64,000 nucleotides of DNA from Hedera helix (GCA_947179155.2 OX359266.1:41317039-41381038), one strand, 5' to 3'. Numbered from the stretch's first letter, positions 1 through 11,397 are shown. Numbers and translations: made by a program. Notes: generated by a model from the sequence alone, not told the origin.

Positions 1-1133
1 GCTTAATTAAGCAAATCTTGTAGCTATCTTTTGTATTGTCTAGTCCACCCCCAAGTTCTCACACTTCTTTGTACATATCCCAATTTTCTTTTTAATTTAT
101 GTTTTAGAAGTAAATACAAAAATTAAGAAATATAATTAATATTTTATCTTAATAATTAATTAAATTGAGTTGAAGATTTTAATGTTAACTTTCTAATATT
201 ATTAAGAAGGATAATAGTGAAAACAAAGAAATTTATATTATTGAAGTATAGTAGTCGAAAAGATACGAGAGATACATATTTACCGTCAATGAGAAATTAA
301 CTGCTATGATTTATACGTTTTTATACTTTACCATCTGTGGTTGAAAAATCGTCATTTAATCACCTGTGATTTACAAAAGTTGCAAATTTTCTCTTTTTCA
401 TCCAACTTAACAGTGAGTATAGTTCAATCCCTCAAAAATAAGTGGATGAACTATTTGATGAGAAGATTCTTTGTGCAAAATACTAAAATGCCCTCTTTAG
501 CTTGTATTTAACTTTTTCAAAATAGTAAAATGCTACCCATTTGATCTTTAACTTCTTCTTTTTTCTCATTTTTTAATTAATTGGTGATTGTCACCCAAAA
601 TAAATTTTTGTATTTTAAAATTTAACTCAAGATTAATAAATATATATTAGTTATATATTATAAAAATATAATATACATTTTTTAATATTTTTAGAAAAAT
701 ATTAAGATTGAGCTTTCAATAATAAATATACGACCACTGTATTACTTTTGTGATTCATGGATTTCAATTTTTTATTTTTGTTTTTAATACTTATACTTCA
801 CCAATACACATGTATTAAGAAAACTAAATTTGTCAAAATAATAATAATAATAATTAAATCAAACCGAGTATTTTGAAATTCATTCATTATTTTTTTCTAT
901 AGAGAGTCTGTTGTTCTCTTTCAAAATGAGTATCTTTATAGTTTCTCTCATTGGCTTTATATGGTTTAAATTGAAAATGTTGTTCATTATTTTCTCTTTG
1001 ATGCCAAGAAAACTATGGAAAATAATTAATTCTCGAATTTTACAATTTATGCTGTTCGATTTTTCAAATTATATCATATATATGATCTTGTTCAAAACAA
1101 AATAAAAAATTCACTCATCTTCTTTTAATATAT

Positions 1134-1300
1134 ACTTTCTCCATTTCATATTACAAGATCATTATTGATTTTAAAAAAATAAGTTTTAGATATTTTCAAC
1201 TCAAAATTGATAAGATTCATTGAAAATTATTACACAATAAAAGTTATATTTAATAGTATTTTTTAAATAGTTTATAATAATTATCTTTTAAAACTTATAC
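1134..1300. repeat. Partial copy of an AT-rich MITE-like family
   Basis: The stretch around CTCCATTTCATATTACAAG followed by ATCATTATTGATTTT matches the left end of the family seen at 54344-54602 and 55990-56530. The internal motif resembling GATTCATTGAAAATTAT is also shared. The right end is not clear. The match was judged by eye. Confidence 0.45.
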
Positions 1301-2805
1301 TAAATACAAATTATAAATCTGTTATACCTTACTAATGTTGTTATTACAATATACATTCACTTTACGTGGTTTAATTAGGGTTTGTTTATTGAATTTAACA
1401 TCTGCTGTATTATGTTTAATTTTCAGTTTTTTAAAATTATTGTATAATATTTATATTTTAATAGTTGTATATTTTTCTAATTGTATTTTTTTTTTGTTTT
1501 TTTACAATTATTTATTTTAAAATTTGTTTTCCAACTTTATTTTATAACTAGACAATTTAATAATTTTATTTATAATATAACTAAAGAGTTTTAAAAAAAT
1601 TAACTAAAGACTTTTATTCACTTCGAATATAGGTATGTTGATAAATATTGATTTATATAAATATTTACATAGATCATAAATTATTGAAAGATATTCAATA
1701 CTTTATAATATGATTAAAAGAATTATGAAGGGTAAAATATATATTAACTACCTTTTTTTAACATTGTTGAAATAGAAAATTGAATAGGAGGTAGTGTGCA
1801 ATAAAAGCTTAAGTATGATTGATAATTTATAGGTTTTTTAGTCACATATATATGAAGAGCAAAAACTTATAAATCATATGTGATAATTAAATTGCATTTT
1901 ACTTTGAGTAATTATATATTAGGTGATAATACTTAGGTATGAGTAGGTTTACTTTGAGATTCTAAATTTATTGTATAGATATTTGCTTTCAAAGTAAAAT
2001 AATTGCCAAGGTTTTAAATAAGAGAGTATAAATTATTTTAAAATTTTTGCACCGGTTATGATATTACATCAACTCAAGTTTTTAATAAATTTGATTGAGG
2101 GAGTATATTGTGAATGAACAAGATAGTGTATTTATTTTTGGATGAGAGACTAAGGTTTGAAATAGTTATGTACACGTGGTCTAAACTAAGAATTAGTTTG
2201 TCACTTTTTTCCTATTCATTGGATATAAAATTATTTATGTGTGGATGTTAAAGGAAAATTTGTGAAGGAATTTATTTCATCACATTATGAGTTTTCTACT
2301 GAGGGAACAACGAAGAAAAAATAAAATACTGACAATACAGTTATTCTGAAAAAACATCCTTCACAATTTAGATTTTTTCCCCCTATAAAATTGAGATGGT
2401 AGAAGGATATTTAGCGCCAAACTTTGATGAAAATTTACGAAGAAAAATACTATTAATGAAGAGATTATTACTCGCTATATATTATTTCTGAGAGGTTTTT
2501 TGCAAGAAATAAAATTGATATCTATTTTGTTAAAATAATTTTTTTTTGAATTAATTATAGTGAATATAAATTGTATTATATATAAGTGCATCAAATTTTT
2601 TACAGTAATAAATTTACTTTTAATAACAATTTTTAAGTAACTTACAATATCGATTATTTCTTTTAATAAATTATAAAGTAAATAATTTTACACTAATTTA
2701 AACTTTAAAATTTCATACATTGATCATGACAAAAAAAGAAAAAGAAAAAAGAAGAAGATAGTGGCTGTTTTATGGAATATACCACATATGCCAAAAAGAG
2801 TACTC

Positions 2806-2841
<36 letters not shown>
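2806..2841. repeat. Compound (AT)n(TG)n microsatellite
   Basis: About eight AT units run directly into about eleven TG units. No other function is visible. Confidence 0.95.
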
Positions 2842-3270
2842 TCTACAGAAAAAGTTAAATTTGAGTTTGTTCTAATACTACAATTGAAATTGTAATGCAA
2901 TTAATATTTTAATATAAATCTTATTCTTAATAATAATTGGTAAGTAATATACCATATTAATTGTATTAATTAAAAAATTAAGTTACAATAATTTAAATTT
3001 TAAAATATTGTAAATTGAAAATAAACAAAATTATAATAATTATGACTCTTTTTGTGGAACAAATTACAAATGTTAAAATATTATTTTTTTGTTCTACAAA
3101 AGAGTTATATTTCAGTTTCTTATAATTAATTTATGATATCCTAAATTTAAATTTAGATTTATCTTTAAATTTTACACATAATATTATTTCTAAAAGAGTT
3201 ATTTTTAAAATAAAAAAAATGTTATCCAACTCTTTTTTTAAAACACACTACTAGAAAATTGATGTATAGT

Positions 3271-3452
3271 CGCTATAGAAGGAAAATAGGCTCTATAGCG
3301 ACGGTCGTCTCTTGACCGTCACTGTAGAAGGAAAAATAGATCCTATAGCGACGGTTATCTCTTGACCGTCGCTGTAGAAGGAAAAATAGGTCCGATAGAA
3401 ACAAAAAATAAGCCCTATAGCGACGGTCTACTCCTGACCGTCACTATATCCC
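3271..3452. repeat. Left subterminal repeats of the CACTA element
   Basis: Several copies of CTATAGCGACGGT(C/T) face CTTGACCGTC(A/G)CTGTAG partners, so each pair forms a short inverted repeat. In En/Spm-type elements, subterminal motif clusters are the binding sites of the element's own DNA-binding protein. That role is inferred here from position and repetition. Confidence 0.85.
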
Positions 3453-4182
3453 TTTATTTTTGCTAATGAAATTTTGTGCTCCCTCCTAACTAAATTTTTC
3501 CGCTAAAAACTCCCTCCATTATATTTTCAGGCTCTCAAAAACTCTCTCAAGTCCCCTAAATCTCGATATTAGTATATTATTTTTTTTTCCCCAAAAACTT
3601 GATCCCTCTCAACTCCCCTAAATCTCTCATAGCCAACCCTAAAATCTCTCATACCCAGCCCTAAATCTTATACCCAACCCTTAATGGACGAAATCATCAT
3701 ACCCAACCCCTAAATGCCCAGCAACGATCCAGAGCATAGAGAAGAGGAAGAAATAGTTGTCGGCGAAGATGAAAATATCGGAGCACAAGTCCCTCTGATC
3801 GTAAGGCTATAAGCGATCGCCGTCCCTATCAGTGAAGAAGATGAAGATTTAATCCATACTTTCTCTCAATCTTATTTTTATTAATCGATCTTTTAGAGAT
3901 TTAATTGTTTTGATTTTTTGTGCAGTAAATCAAAGCTTTATAGATTTGATAAAGATGGAAATCAGTGAAGGAGAGAGGCGTTGGTACTGGTATTTATATT
4001 TACATTTCGAGTTGGAGTTTTTGTTTATCTTATTCAACAGAGTTCAAAGCACATTGATTTTTAACTTCCTTCTGTACTTGGTCTTGGCGCTGTTAGATTT
4101 ATTGATTTATCTGTAAATAGAACTAATTTGGTATCCAAAATTCGTTTCATCATTTGCGTATGCCTATTAGCAGCAAGTTCGA
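3453..4182. other. CACTA interior, left part; no supported gene
   Basis: This stretch includes repeated CCCTAAATCTC / CCCAACCC-like runs (3600-3720), then a purine-rich piece near 3720-3860. No frame is recognisable as a protein domain. It ends at TTCGA, the duplicated target of the Athila-type insertion. Confidence 0.6.
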
Positions 4183-4703
4183 TGATAGGACTAAATTATA
4201 CGATATTTTTATTCCCTAATACTTAGTTTTTATATTTATTGTGTGCTTAAATGTTTAATTATTTAGCATATGTTGGTTTTAATAGGTTTTATAGGATTTT
4301 AGTTAATTTATGTTAATTTAGGTAATTTTATAATATTTTTATATTTCTTTTTATTTATGTGTTTTTATGTGATTTTAGTATTTTAGGTGTTTTATTTATT
4401 ATCATGTGTTTTTAGGATTTTTAGTATTTTTATATTATTTTTATTTATTTTTATATTTTATTTTGTAGGAAAAATAAAGCTTGGGGGCAAATATGGAAAA
4501 TTCGCAAACTTTAATGGCTATTTTGGTAAATAACCAACACGGATGGCACAAAGGTAAATAAGAAGAAAAGACGCGGAGGGGCATAACGGTAATTAGCTGG
4601 AACATTTCAGAACCGAAGAGGAGACAACGCCGTTTTGGCGTGCGTACAGACGTCCGCGCAATGCGCGGAGAAGCAGCCGAGCGGAGACCGAGGAAAACGA
4701 AGA

Positions 4704-4793
4704 AAACGACGTCGTTTCTGTATAGGAAGGGTGCGCAATGCGCGGCCTGGGCGGTGACGTCAGCGGACGCGGCTGAATAGTTGACCGGTCAAC
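4704..4793 (+). promoter_or_regulatory. Cluster of three palindromes in the LTR U3 (bZIP- and W-box-like)
   Basis: AAACGACGTCGTTT (4704-4717), TGACGTCA (4755-4762) and GTTGACCGGTCAAC (4780-4793) are perfect palindromes. The first two contain the ACGT core bound by plant bZIP factors. The third holds two head-to-head TTGACC W-box cores as bound by WRKY factors. They lie 184-273 bp upstream of the TATA box. The motifs are seen; binding is inferred. All three are also intact in the 3' LTR (13324-13337, 13375-13382, 13400-13413). Confidence 0.6.
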
Positions 4794-4976
4794 TGTGGCG
4801 GCTAAGGCGCGTTTGGCAAGCGCGGAAAAGCTGGAAAACGGAATTATTTCCGATTTTTGCTACTTTTTGATTCCAAATTGGATTTTAATTCCAACTAGGG
4901 TTAGGATAATAATTATTTTTCTTTTTCTTTTATTTTTAATTGTAAATCCTACTAGGTTTTGGACAAGTTAGAGGTC

Positions 4977-4985
4977 TATAAATAG
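4977..4985 (+). promoter_or_regulatory. TATA box of the 5' LTR
   Basis: TATAAATAG, a strong plant TATA box, lies in the middle of the LTR. Transcription should start about 30 bp downstream, around 5010. The copy in the 3' LTR is at 13597-13605. Confidence 0.8.
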
Positions 4986-5898
4986 AGGGCCAAGCTCTCT
5001 CATTATTCATAGTAAGTTTTTTGGGAGATCCTTCTCCTAATTTCTTGGAGAGAGTTTTTCAACTAGTAGGTATTATTTTTATTATGTTTGGTTAGTTTTT
5101 ATTTTTCAGTTCTAAAGGGATGTTGAACCTTATTTTTAATTAATGTTTTAATTTAGTTTTATTATTTATTTCTTCATGCATGAGATTTATTCTTGATAAT
5201 CTGTTTTAATTGTTTTATGATATTTGCTTGATTAATTTAATAATGGCCTGTTAGATTAATCAATAATTTGTCATATGCTAGATTAAGATTTAATATTAAG
5301 CAAACGATATTTTATCTGATCATAAGTAGCAATTAATAATATTTGATTGTGGACAAACTTTTGAATATTATTATGATTATCAAGATGACAAGTTAAATGG
5401 TCCGCGATGTTGAGATTGTTGCTTGGAATAATCTAATTCTCTAATTTTTAATGCAACTGTTATATTAAATCTAGACTGATAGTTCTAGGTTGTATGATAG
5501 TTAGGGTCTTTTGTGAGCGATTGCTGCATTAGATTTATAATTTAAGGAGGATTTCGGGTAACTTGGCGATTGTCGGTTATCTAGGATTATTAATTTCAAT
5601 TGAAGGAAAAGATAATAATAACTTGATTAATTTGTTGATTAAAAGAAGGGGATACTGAACTAAGGAACTGAAGTTTGTTTTTAATTGATTTTTCTCATCT
5701 TTATTATTTATTATTTAGTTTTATTTTAATTAATTAATTAATAATTCAAAACCCCCCATTTAATTAGATATTCTTGAAAACATTAGATTTATTAAAACAA
5801 TTCACTCTCTGTGGGTTCGACTCTTACTTTCACTACTACATTAATATTTTTCAAAGTAAGATTTTATTTTTGGTTGCTTGCGACAGCTTCCCAAATTT

Positions 5899-5916
5899 TG
5901 GCGCCGTTGCCGGGGA
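5899..5916 (+). promoter_or_regulatory. Primer-binding site (tRNA-Asp type)
   Basis: TGGCGCCGTTGCCGGGGA begins 5 nt after the 5' LTR. This motif is widespread in Athila and related elements and is generally assigned to the 3' end of tRNA-Asp. The assignment rests on known family usage; I did not compare it with a tRNA sequence from this genome. Confidence 0.85.
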
Positions 5917-6000
5917 GTGTTATTTGTTTTATTTATCTTTGTTTTCTTTAATTAACTATTTAATTTATTTATTTATTTATTTTTCTTCATTTTGTAGTGT

Positions 6001-7203
6001 ATGACCCGATCCTCTCAATGTGGTGAATTGAATTTTGATCCAGAGATCGAGAGAACTGCAAGAAGATTAAGAAAAGAGACTCGTCAAGCTAAGAGAACAG
6101 TTGAGGACCAAGCTTTCATATCATCACCAGGCCTCAACGTTGCACTTGAACTCTATTCCAATAGTTCCCCTAGCGATTTCGAAGAGGAGAAGATGGCTAA
6201 CAACAACAGGACTTTAAAGGAGTTGGCTACTCCTAATTTAAATCAACAGCCATTGTGTATTGAGTATCCTAATTTAGATGCTTCTTTTGAACTTAAATCT
6301 GGCCTAATTCATCTTTTGCCTACTTTTCGTGGTCTTACAGGTGAAGATCCATACAAGCATCTAAAGGAGTTCCATGTGGTATGTTCAACCATGAAACCAC
6401 AAGGAGTCAATGAAGAACACATCAAGCTGAGAGCATTCCCGTTCTCCTTAGCAGACCTAGCAAAGGATTGGCTGTACTTTCTCCCTTCAGGCTCAATACA
6501 ATCATGGAGTGACATGCAACGGCTATTCTTGGAGAAATACTTTCCTGCTTCAAGAGTTGCCAACATAAGGAAGGAGATATGCGCCGTCCGACAGTACAAT
6601 GGAGAGACTCTATACGAGTATTGGGAAAGGTTCAAGAAGTTGTGCTCAAGTTGTCCACTACACCAAATCGATGAACAACATCTTATCCAATATTTTTATG
6701 AAGGATTATTGCCAATGGATAGATGTATGATCGATGCTGCAAGTGGTGGAGCACTCGTTGACAAGACTCCCGACGCTGCAAAGAACTTAATTGCAAATAT
6801 GGCAGCTAACTCACAGCAGTATGGAACTAGGGTGGATCACTCACCGAAGAGGGTCAATGAGGTGAACACAGGCAGTATTGAGCAACAATTGTCGGATTTA
6901 ACTGCTTTAGTTTTGAAGATGTCCACGGGAAATACACCACCTGTTGCAAAGAGTTGTGGGATTTGCTCATCATCGAATCATTCTACAGATGCTTGCCCCA
7001 CATTACAAGAGGATGACACCACACAACAAGCCAACGCAATAGGGAACTTCCAAGGACAACCTCAACGCCGATATGATCCCTATTCTAATACATACAATCC
7101 AGGATGGAGGGATCATCCCAATCTGAGCTACGGAGGAAATAGAGCACCACCACCGCAACAAAATGCCTTTCCGAATAGGCAGCAAGGTTTCCAACCAGCT
7201 TAA
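6001..7203 (+). CDS. gag: Gag polyprotein of the Athila-type element
   Basis: This is the structural (capsid/nucleocapsid) protein of the retrotransposon, 400 residues. The start MTRSSQ is the first ATG after the primer-binding site and is followed by a basic N-terminus (RRLRKETRQAKR). A retrotransposon gag domain spans roughly residues 110-275, with the conserved block around KDWLYFLP and the downstream FLEKYFP. A single CCHC zinc knuckle, CGICSSSNHSTDAC, lies near residues 319-332. The C-terminus is rich in Q, P and N. The frame ends at TAA (7201-7203), and pol continues in the same frame directly after it. The stop could be an inactivating C-to-T change in a run of CAA/CAG codons, or a natural read-through stop. 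The LTRs and the rest of the coding region look young, so either is possible. Confidence 0.93.
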   Translation: MTRSSQCGELNFDPEIERTARRLRKETRQAKRTVEDQAFISSPGLNVALELYSNSSPSDFEEEKMANNNRTLKELATPNLNQQPLCIEYPNLDASFELKSGLIHLLPTFRGLTGEDPYKHLKEFHVVCSTMKPQGVNEEHIKLRAFPFSLADLAKDWLYFLPSGSIQSWSDMQRLFLEKYFPASRVANIRKEICAVRQYNGETLYEYWERFKKLCSSCPLHQIDEQHLIQYFYEGLLPMDRCMIDAASGGALVDKTPDAAKNLIANMAANSQQYGTRVDHSPKRVNEVNTGSIEQQLSDLTALVLKMSTGNTPPVAKSCGICSSSNHSTDACPTLQEDDTTQQANAIGNFQGQPQRRYDPYSNTYNPGWRDHPNLSYGGNRAPPPQQNAFPNRQQGFQPA

Positions 7204-7251
7204 CAACAGTACCCACCTCGACAAGTACCACCTGCAAATTCTGGGACATCT

Positions 7252-10200
7252 TTGGAGGATATGTTCAAAGCCTTTATGAACCAAACCCAACAGTTTCAAC
7301 AAGATACAAGGGCTTCCATTCACAATCTAGAGAGTCAGATAAGTCAGTTGGCTACAACCGTTGGTCAATTGGATTCTCAAGGCTCAGGAAAATTACCTTC
7401 ACAAACCGTTATAAATCCTAGAGAAAATGCAAGTGCTATTACGTTAAGGAGTGGAACACAGTTGGACACACCAAGGGCTACTGTTGAATTTGATGAGGAT
7501 AAGGCTAAGGAAGGAGCAGAAATTTCAAAGGTAATCTCTAACCCTCCTATTCAACTTAAGTCTAATCCTTTACCTTTTCCTCCCAGGAATCTTAGAACTT
7601 CAAAGAAGGATGAGCAAGATAAGGAGATTCTAGAGACCTTCAGGAAGGTAGAAGTGAACATTCCTCTATTAGACGCAATCAAGCAAGTTCCAAGGTATGC
7701 CAAATTTTTGAAAGAATTATGCACTAATAAGAGGAAATTAAAAGACGATGAAAAAGTGACGGTCGGAGAGAACGTGTCAGCGGTCCTCCAAAGAAAGATG
7801 CCCCCTAAATGTAAGGATCCAGGTATGTTCACAATTCCATGCAAAATAGGTAATACCAGATTTGAGAAAGCCATGCTAGATTTAGGAGCTTCAATCAATG
7901 TCATGCCATTATCTATTTATGCTTCTTTAAATCTAGGACCTTTGAAAAATACTGGTGTTATTATTCAATTGGCTGACCGTACTAACACTTATCCCGAAGG
8001 GGTAATTGAGGATGTGTTGGTGCAGGTCAATGAGCTTATATTTCCTGCAGATTTTTACATCGTGAATATGGAAGATGATACATCTCCAAATCCCGCCCAT
8101 ATACTGTTAGGGAGGCCATTTTTGAAGACAGCAAGAACCATGATTGATGTGCACAATGGAACCTTGACCATGGAGTTCGATGGCGAGAAAATTCAGTTCA
8201 ATATCTACGAGGCCATGAGGTATTCTAGCGATGTCAATTCTGTTTTTGCTATTAACGTCATTGATTCATTAGTGCAGGATTCATTCGATCAAGTGCATAA
8301 AGATAGCTTGGAGGTTGCCATCACAAAGAGTTTGGAGGTGAACCAAGAGGAGGAGATTGAGCGAACACAAGAATTGAAAGAGACAATAGCTGTTTTGCAT
8401 TCATTGCCTAAAATTTCAGCTAAGTATGCAGTTTCATCTATTCAATTACCTGTAACTCATCAAAAACTGTTACCTTCTATTGTGCAGGCACCCACATTAG
8501 AATTAAAGCCGTTGCCAACACATTTGAAGTATGCATACCTAGGGAAGGAGGATACCCTGCCAGTGATCATTGCCAACAATCTAACCAAAGTTCAAGAAGA
8601 TAAACTGCTTCGCGTCTTGAGGGACCACATCACAGTCTTTGGTTGGACTATCGCAGACATCAAAGGCATAAGCCCGGCTGTGTGTATGCATCGGATATTT
8701 TTGGAGGAAGGAGCTAAACCAAAAAGAGAGGCTCAAAGAAGATTGAATCCACCCATGATAGAGGTAGTGAAAAAAGAGGTGATCAAATTGCTCGATGCAG
8801 GTATTATCTATCCTATCTCTGATAGTCAATGGGTAAGTCCAGTACAGGTAGTTCCAAAGAAATCTGGTATAACTGTTGTTAAGAATGATAATAATGAGTT
8901 AGTGCCCACACGGATGCAAACAGGGTGGAGAGTGTGTATCGATTATAGGAAATTAAATGCTGTAACTAGAAAGGATCACTTCCCTCTCCCCTTTATTGAT
9001 CAAATGTTGGAAAGATTAGCTGGTCACACTTATTATTGTTTTTTAGATGGTTTTTCAGGTTATAACCAAATTGTGATAGCACCAGAAGACCAAGAAAAGA
9101 CCACTTTCACATGTCCATTCGGTACATTTGCCTATCGAATGATGTCTTTTGGATTGTGCAATGCACCAAGTACTTTCCAAAGATGTATGGTGAGTCTATT
9201 TTCTGATCTTCTTGAGAAATGTATTGAAGTTTTTATGGATGATTTCACAATTCATGGTGATTCTTTGGATGCATGCTTAGACAATTTAACTCGTGTACTC
9301 GACCGATGTTTAGAAACTAATCTTGTTCTTAATTGGGAAAAATGTCATTTTATGGTAGAACAAGGTATAGTACTTGGTCATGTAGTTTCAGCTAGAGGAT
9401 TAGAAGTCGATAGAGCTAAGATAGACATTATTTCTGCTTTGCCTTATCCTGCCAGTGTGCAGGCGATCCGTTCTTTTCTTGGTCATGCAGGATTCTATCG
9501 TAGATTTATCAAGGACTTCTCAAAGATAGCCCTACCACTGAGCAAATTACTGAAAAAGGATGTGCAATTCCAATTCAATGACGATTGCAAGGAGGCGTTT
9601 AACAAATTGAAGAAATTATTAACCTCTGCACCAGTCATACAACCACCAGATTGGAGTTTGCCATTTGAGATCATGTGTGATGCTAGTAACTATGCCGTAG
9701 GAGCTGTCTTGGGCCAACGAGTGAACAAAGCTGTGCATGCCATCTACTATGCTTCCCGGACTTTGAACGCTGCTCAGATTAACTACTCAACAACGGAAAA
9801 AGAATTACTCTCTGTTGTTTTTGCTTTAGAAAAATTCAGATCTTATCTTCTTGGCACTAAAGTTGTAGTTTATTCTGACCATGCAGCTCTCAGGTACCTG
9901 TTAACCAAGAATGATTCAAAACCGAGGATTATCAGATGGATCCTACTGCTCCAAGAATTCGACTTGGAAATCAAAGATAAGAAAGGAGCAGAAAACTTGG
10001 TGGCAGACCATTTGAGCAGGCTGATTAAGGAGGAAGACTCTCTACCATTACAAGATTCTTTTCCAGACGAACATCTCCTTTCCATTGAAAATTCTGTACC
10101 CTGGTATGCAAATCTCGTTAATTATTTGGTTAGTGCTTACATGCCTAGTGAGTTTTCTAAACTCCAAAAAGAAAAGCTAAAACGAGATGCGAAATATTAT

Positions 10201-11397
10201 GTGTGGGATGATCCGTACTTGTGGAAATTTTGTTCTGATCAGGTAATTAGAAGGTGTGTGCCTGATAGTGAGTTTTTGTCTATTCTTACTTTTTGTCACT
10301 CTTATGCGTGTGGAGGACATTTCGGACCTAAAAGAACAGCCCATAAAGTTTTAGAATCTGGTTTCTTTTGGCCAACTATTTTTAAAGATTCTTATCTGTT
10401 TTGTAAATCATGTGCAAATTGTCAAAGAACGGGTAATATCTCAAGTAGGAATCAAATGCCACAAACTCCTATCTTAATTGTTGAAATTTTTGATGTTTGG
10501 GGTATTGATTTTATGGGACCATTTCCTGCTTCTTATGGTAATGTTTACATTCTTTTGGCTGTTGACTATGTTTCAAAATGGGTGGAAGCTAAAGCCACTA
10601 GGACTGACGATTCTAAAGTTGTTGCAGATTTTATCAAGTCTAACATCTTTGTCAGGTTTGGAACTCCAAGGGCTATTATCAGCGACAAAGGAACTCATTT
10701 CTGCAATAAGATGCTAGCGGCTCTGTTTAAGAAGTACAATATTATACATAGAGTCTCTACAGCCTATCACCCACAAAGCAATGGCCAAGCTGAAGTGTCC
10801 AACCGTGAAGTCAAATCCATTTTAGAAAAGGTTGTCAAGCCAAATAGAAAGGATTGGAGTCTGAAACTGGAAGATGCACTATGGGCGTATAGGACAACAT
10901 TTAAAACTCCTATAGGGATGTCACCATATAGGATTGTGTTCGGCAAGCCATGTCATCTGCCAGTGGAACTAGAACACAAAGCTTTTTGGGCGATCAAGCA
11001 GTGCAATATGAGCCTAGATCAAGCAGGAGAGCACAGGAAATTGCAATTACAAGAGCTTGAAGAACTCCGAAATGAAGCATATGAAAGCTCGAAATTGTAT
11101 AAAGAAAAGACAAAGGCGTTCCACGATAAGAAAATTTTAAGGAAAACCTTTACAGTGGGTCAACAAGTCCTCCTATACAATTCCCGATTGAAATTATTTC
11201 CAGGTAAACTTCGTTCTCGATGGGAAGGTCCATTTATTGTTGTTAATATTTTTCCTCATGGTGCAGTAGAAATTCATAATCTGAGTACTGGAAAAATATT
11301 CAAAGTGAACGGCCATCGACTCAAACCATTCTATGACGGTCATCAAGTGGAAAACGTGGAGATCCTGACGTTGACGGATCTAGTTTACCAAGATTGA
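7252..11397 (+). CDS. pol: Pol polyprotein: protease, reverse transcriptase, RNase H, integrase
   Basis: The 1381 residues from this ATG are uninterrupted, and the frame is open from 7204, immediately after the gag stop. The aspartic protease has LDLGASINVMP near residue 209. Reverse transcriptase has its catalytic FMDDF near residue 661. RNase H has CDASNYAVGAVLG near residue 807. The integrase zinc domain starts near residue 1010 (H-H then CKSCANC). The integrase catalytic triad lies in WGIDFMGP (about 1083), ISDKGTH (about 1143) and NGQAEVSNRE (about 1180), so all acidic residues are present. The C-terminus has the LRSRWEGPF motif and no chromodomain. Since gag and pol share one frame, the ancestral product was probably a single Gag-Pol polyprotein. 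The first ATG here is formal and may never be used as a start. Confidence 0.95.
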   Translation: MEDMFKAFMNQTQQFQQDTRASIHNLESQISQLATTVGQLDSQGSGKLPSQTVINPRENASAITLRSGTQLDTPRATVEFDEDKAKEGAEISKVISNPPIQLKSNPLPFPPRNLRTSKKDEQDKEILETFRKVEVNIPLLDAIKQVPRYAKFLKELCTNKRKLKDDEKVTVGENVSAVLQRKMPPKCKDPGMFTIPCKIGNTRFEKAMLDLGASINVMPLSIYASLNLGPLKNTGVIIQLADRTNTYPEGVIEDVLVQVNELIFPADFYIVNMEDDTSPNPAHILLGRPFLKTARTMIDVHNGTLTMEFDGEKIQFNIYEAMRYSSDVNSVFAINVIDSLVQDSFDQVHKDSLEVAITKSLEVNQEEEIERTQELKETIAVLHSLPKISAKYAVSSIQLPVTHQKLLPSIVQAPTLELKPLPTHLKYAYLGKEDTLPVIIANNLTKVQEDKLLRVLRDHITVFGWTIADIKGISPAVCMHRIFLEEGAKPKREAQRRLNPPMIEVVKKEVIKLLDAGIIYPISDSQWVSPVQVVPKKSGITVVKNDNNELVPTRMQTGWRVCIDYRKLNAVTRKDHFPLPFIDQMLERLAGHTYYCFLDGFSGYNQIVIAPEDQEKTTFTCPFGTFAYRMMSFGLCNAPSTFQRCMVSLFSDLLEKCIEVFMDDFTIHGDSLDACLDNLTRVLDRCLETNLVLNWEKCHFMVEQGIVLGHVVSARGLEVDRAKIDIISALPYPASVQAIRSFLGHAGFYRRFIKDFSKIALPLSKLLKKDVQFQFNDDCKEAFNKLKKLLTSAPVIQPPDWSLPFEIMCDASNYAVGAVLGQRVNKAVHAIYYASRTLNAAQINYSTTEKELLSVVFALEKFRSYLLGTKVVVYSDHAALRYLLTKNDSKPRIIRWILLLQEFDLEIKDKKGAENLVADHLSRLIKEEDSLPLQDSFPDEHLLSIENSVPWYANLVNYLVSAYMPSEFSKLQKEKLKRDAKYYVWDDPYLWKFCSDQVIRRCVPDSEFLSILTFCHSYACGGHFGPKRTAHKVLESGFFWPTIFKDSYLFCKSCANCQRTGNISSRNQMPQTPILIVEIFDVWGIDFMGPFPASYGNVYILLAVDYVSKWVEAKATRTDDSKVVADFIKSNIFVRFGTPRAIISDKGTHFCNKMLAALFKKYNIIHRVSTAYHPQSNGQAEVSNREVKSILEKVVKPNRKDWSLKLEDALWAYRTTFKTPIGMSPYRIVFGKPCHLPVELEHKAFWAIKQCNMSLDQAGEHRKLQLQELEELRNEAYESSKLYKEKTKAFHDKKILRKTFTVGQQVLLYNSRLKLFPGKLRSRWEGPFIVVNIFPHGAVEIHNLSTGKIFKVNGHRLKPFYDGHQVENVEILTLTDLVYQD

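Larger units (their letters stand above)
1..3245. other. AT-rich intergenic stretch, no gene found
   Basis: No coding region here is supported. The short open frames are low-complexity, rich in F, I, L and Y, as expected by chance in AT-rich DNA. A partial MITE-like copy starts near 1134 and a dinucleotide microsatellite sits at 2806-2841. The CACTA element begins at the right edge. Confidence 0.8.
4183..5893 (+). repeat. 5' LTR of the Athila-type element
   Basis: It is identical to 12803-14513 except at 10 positions, 9 of which fall between 4501 and 5031 and one near 5388. The LTR is AT-rich apart from a GC-rich island (about 4555-4860) holding palindromic motifs upstream of the TATA box. 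It is framed by TG and CA. Confidence 0.97.

Noticed and set aside
911..1520. Two short plus-strand frames rich in I, F and L
   Set aside because: They are typical of chance frames in AT-rich DNA, with no homology noticed.
6309..6635. Minus-strand frames inside gag and pol of the Athila-type element
   Set aside because: They are shadows of the strongly supported plus-strand gag and pol frames.
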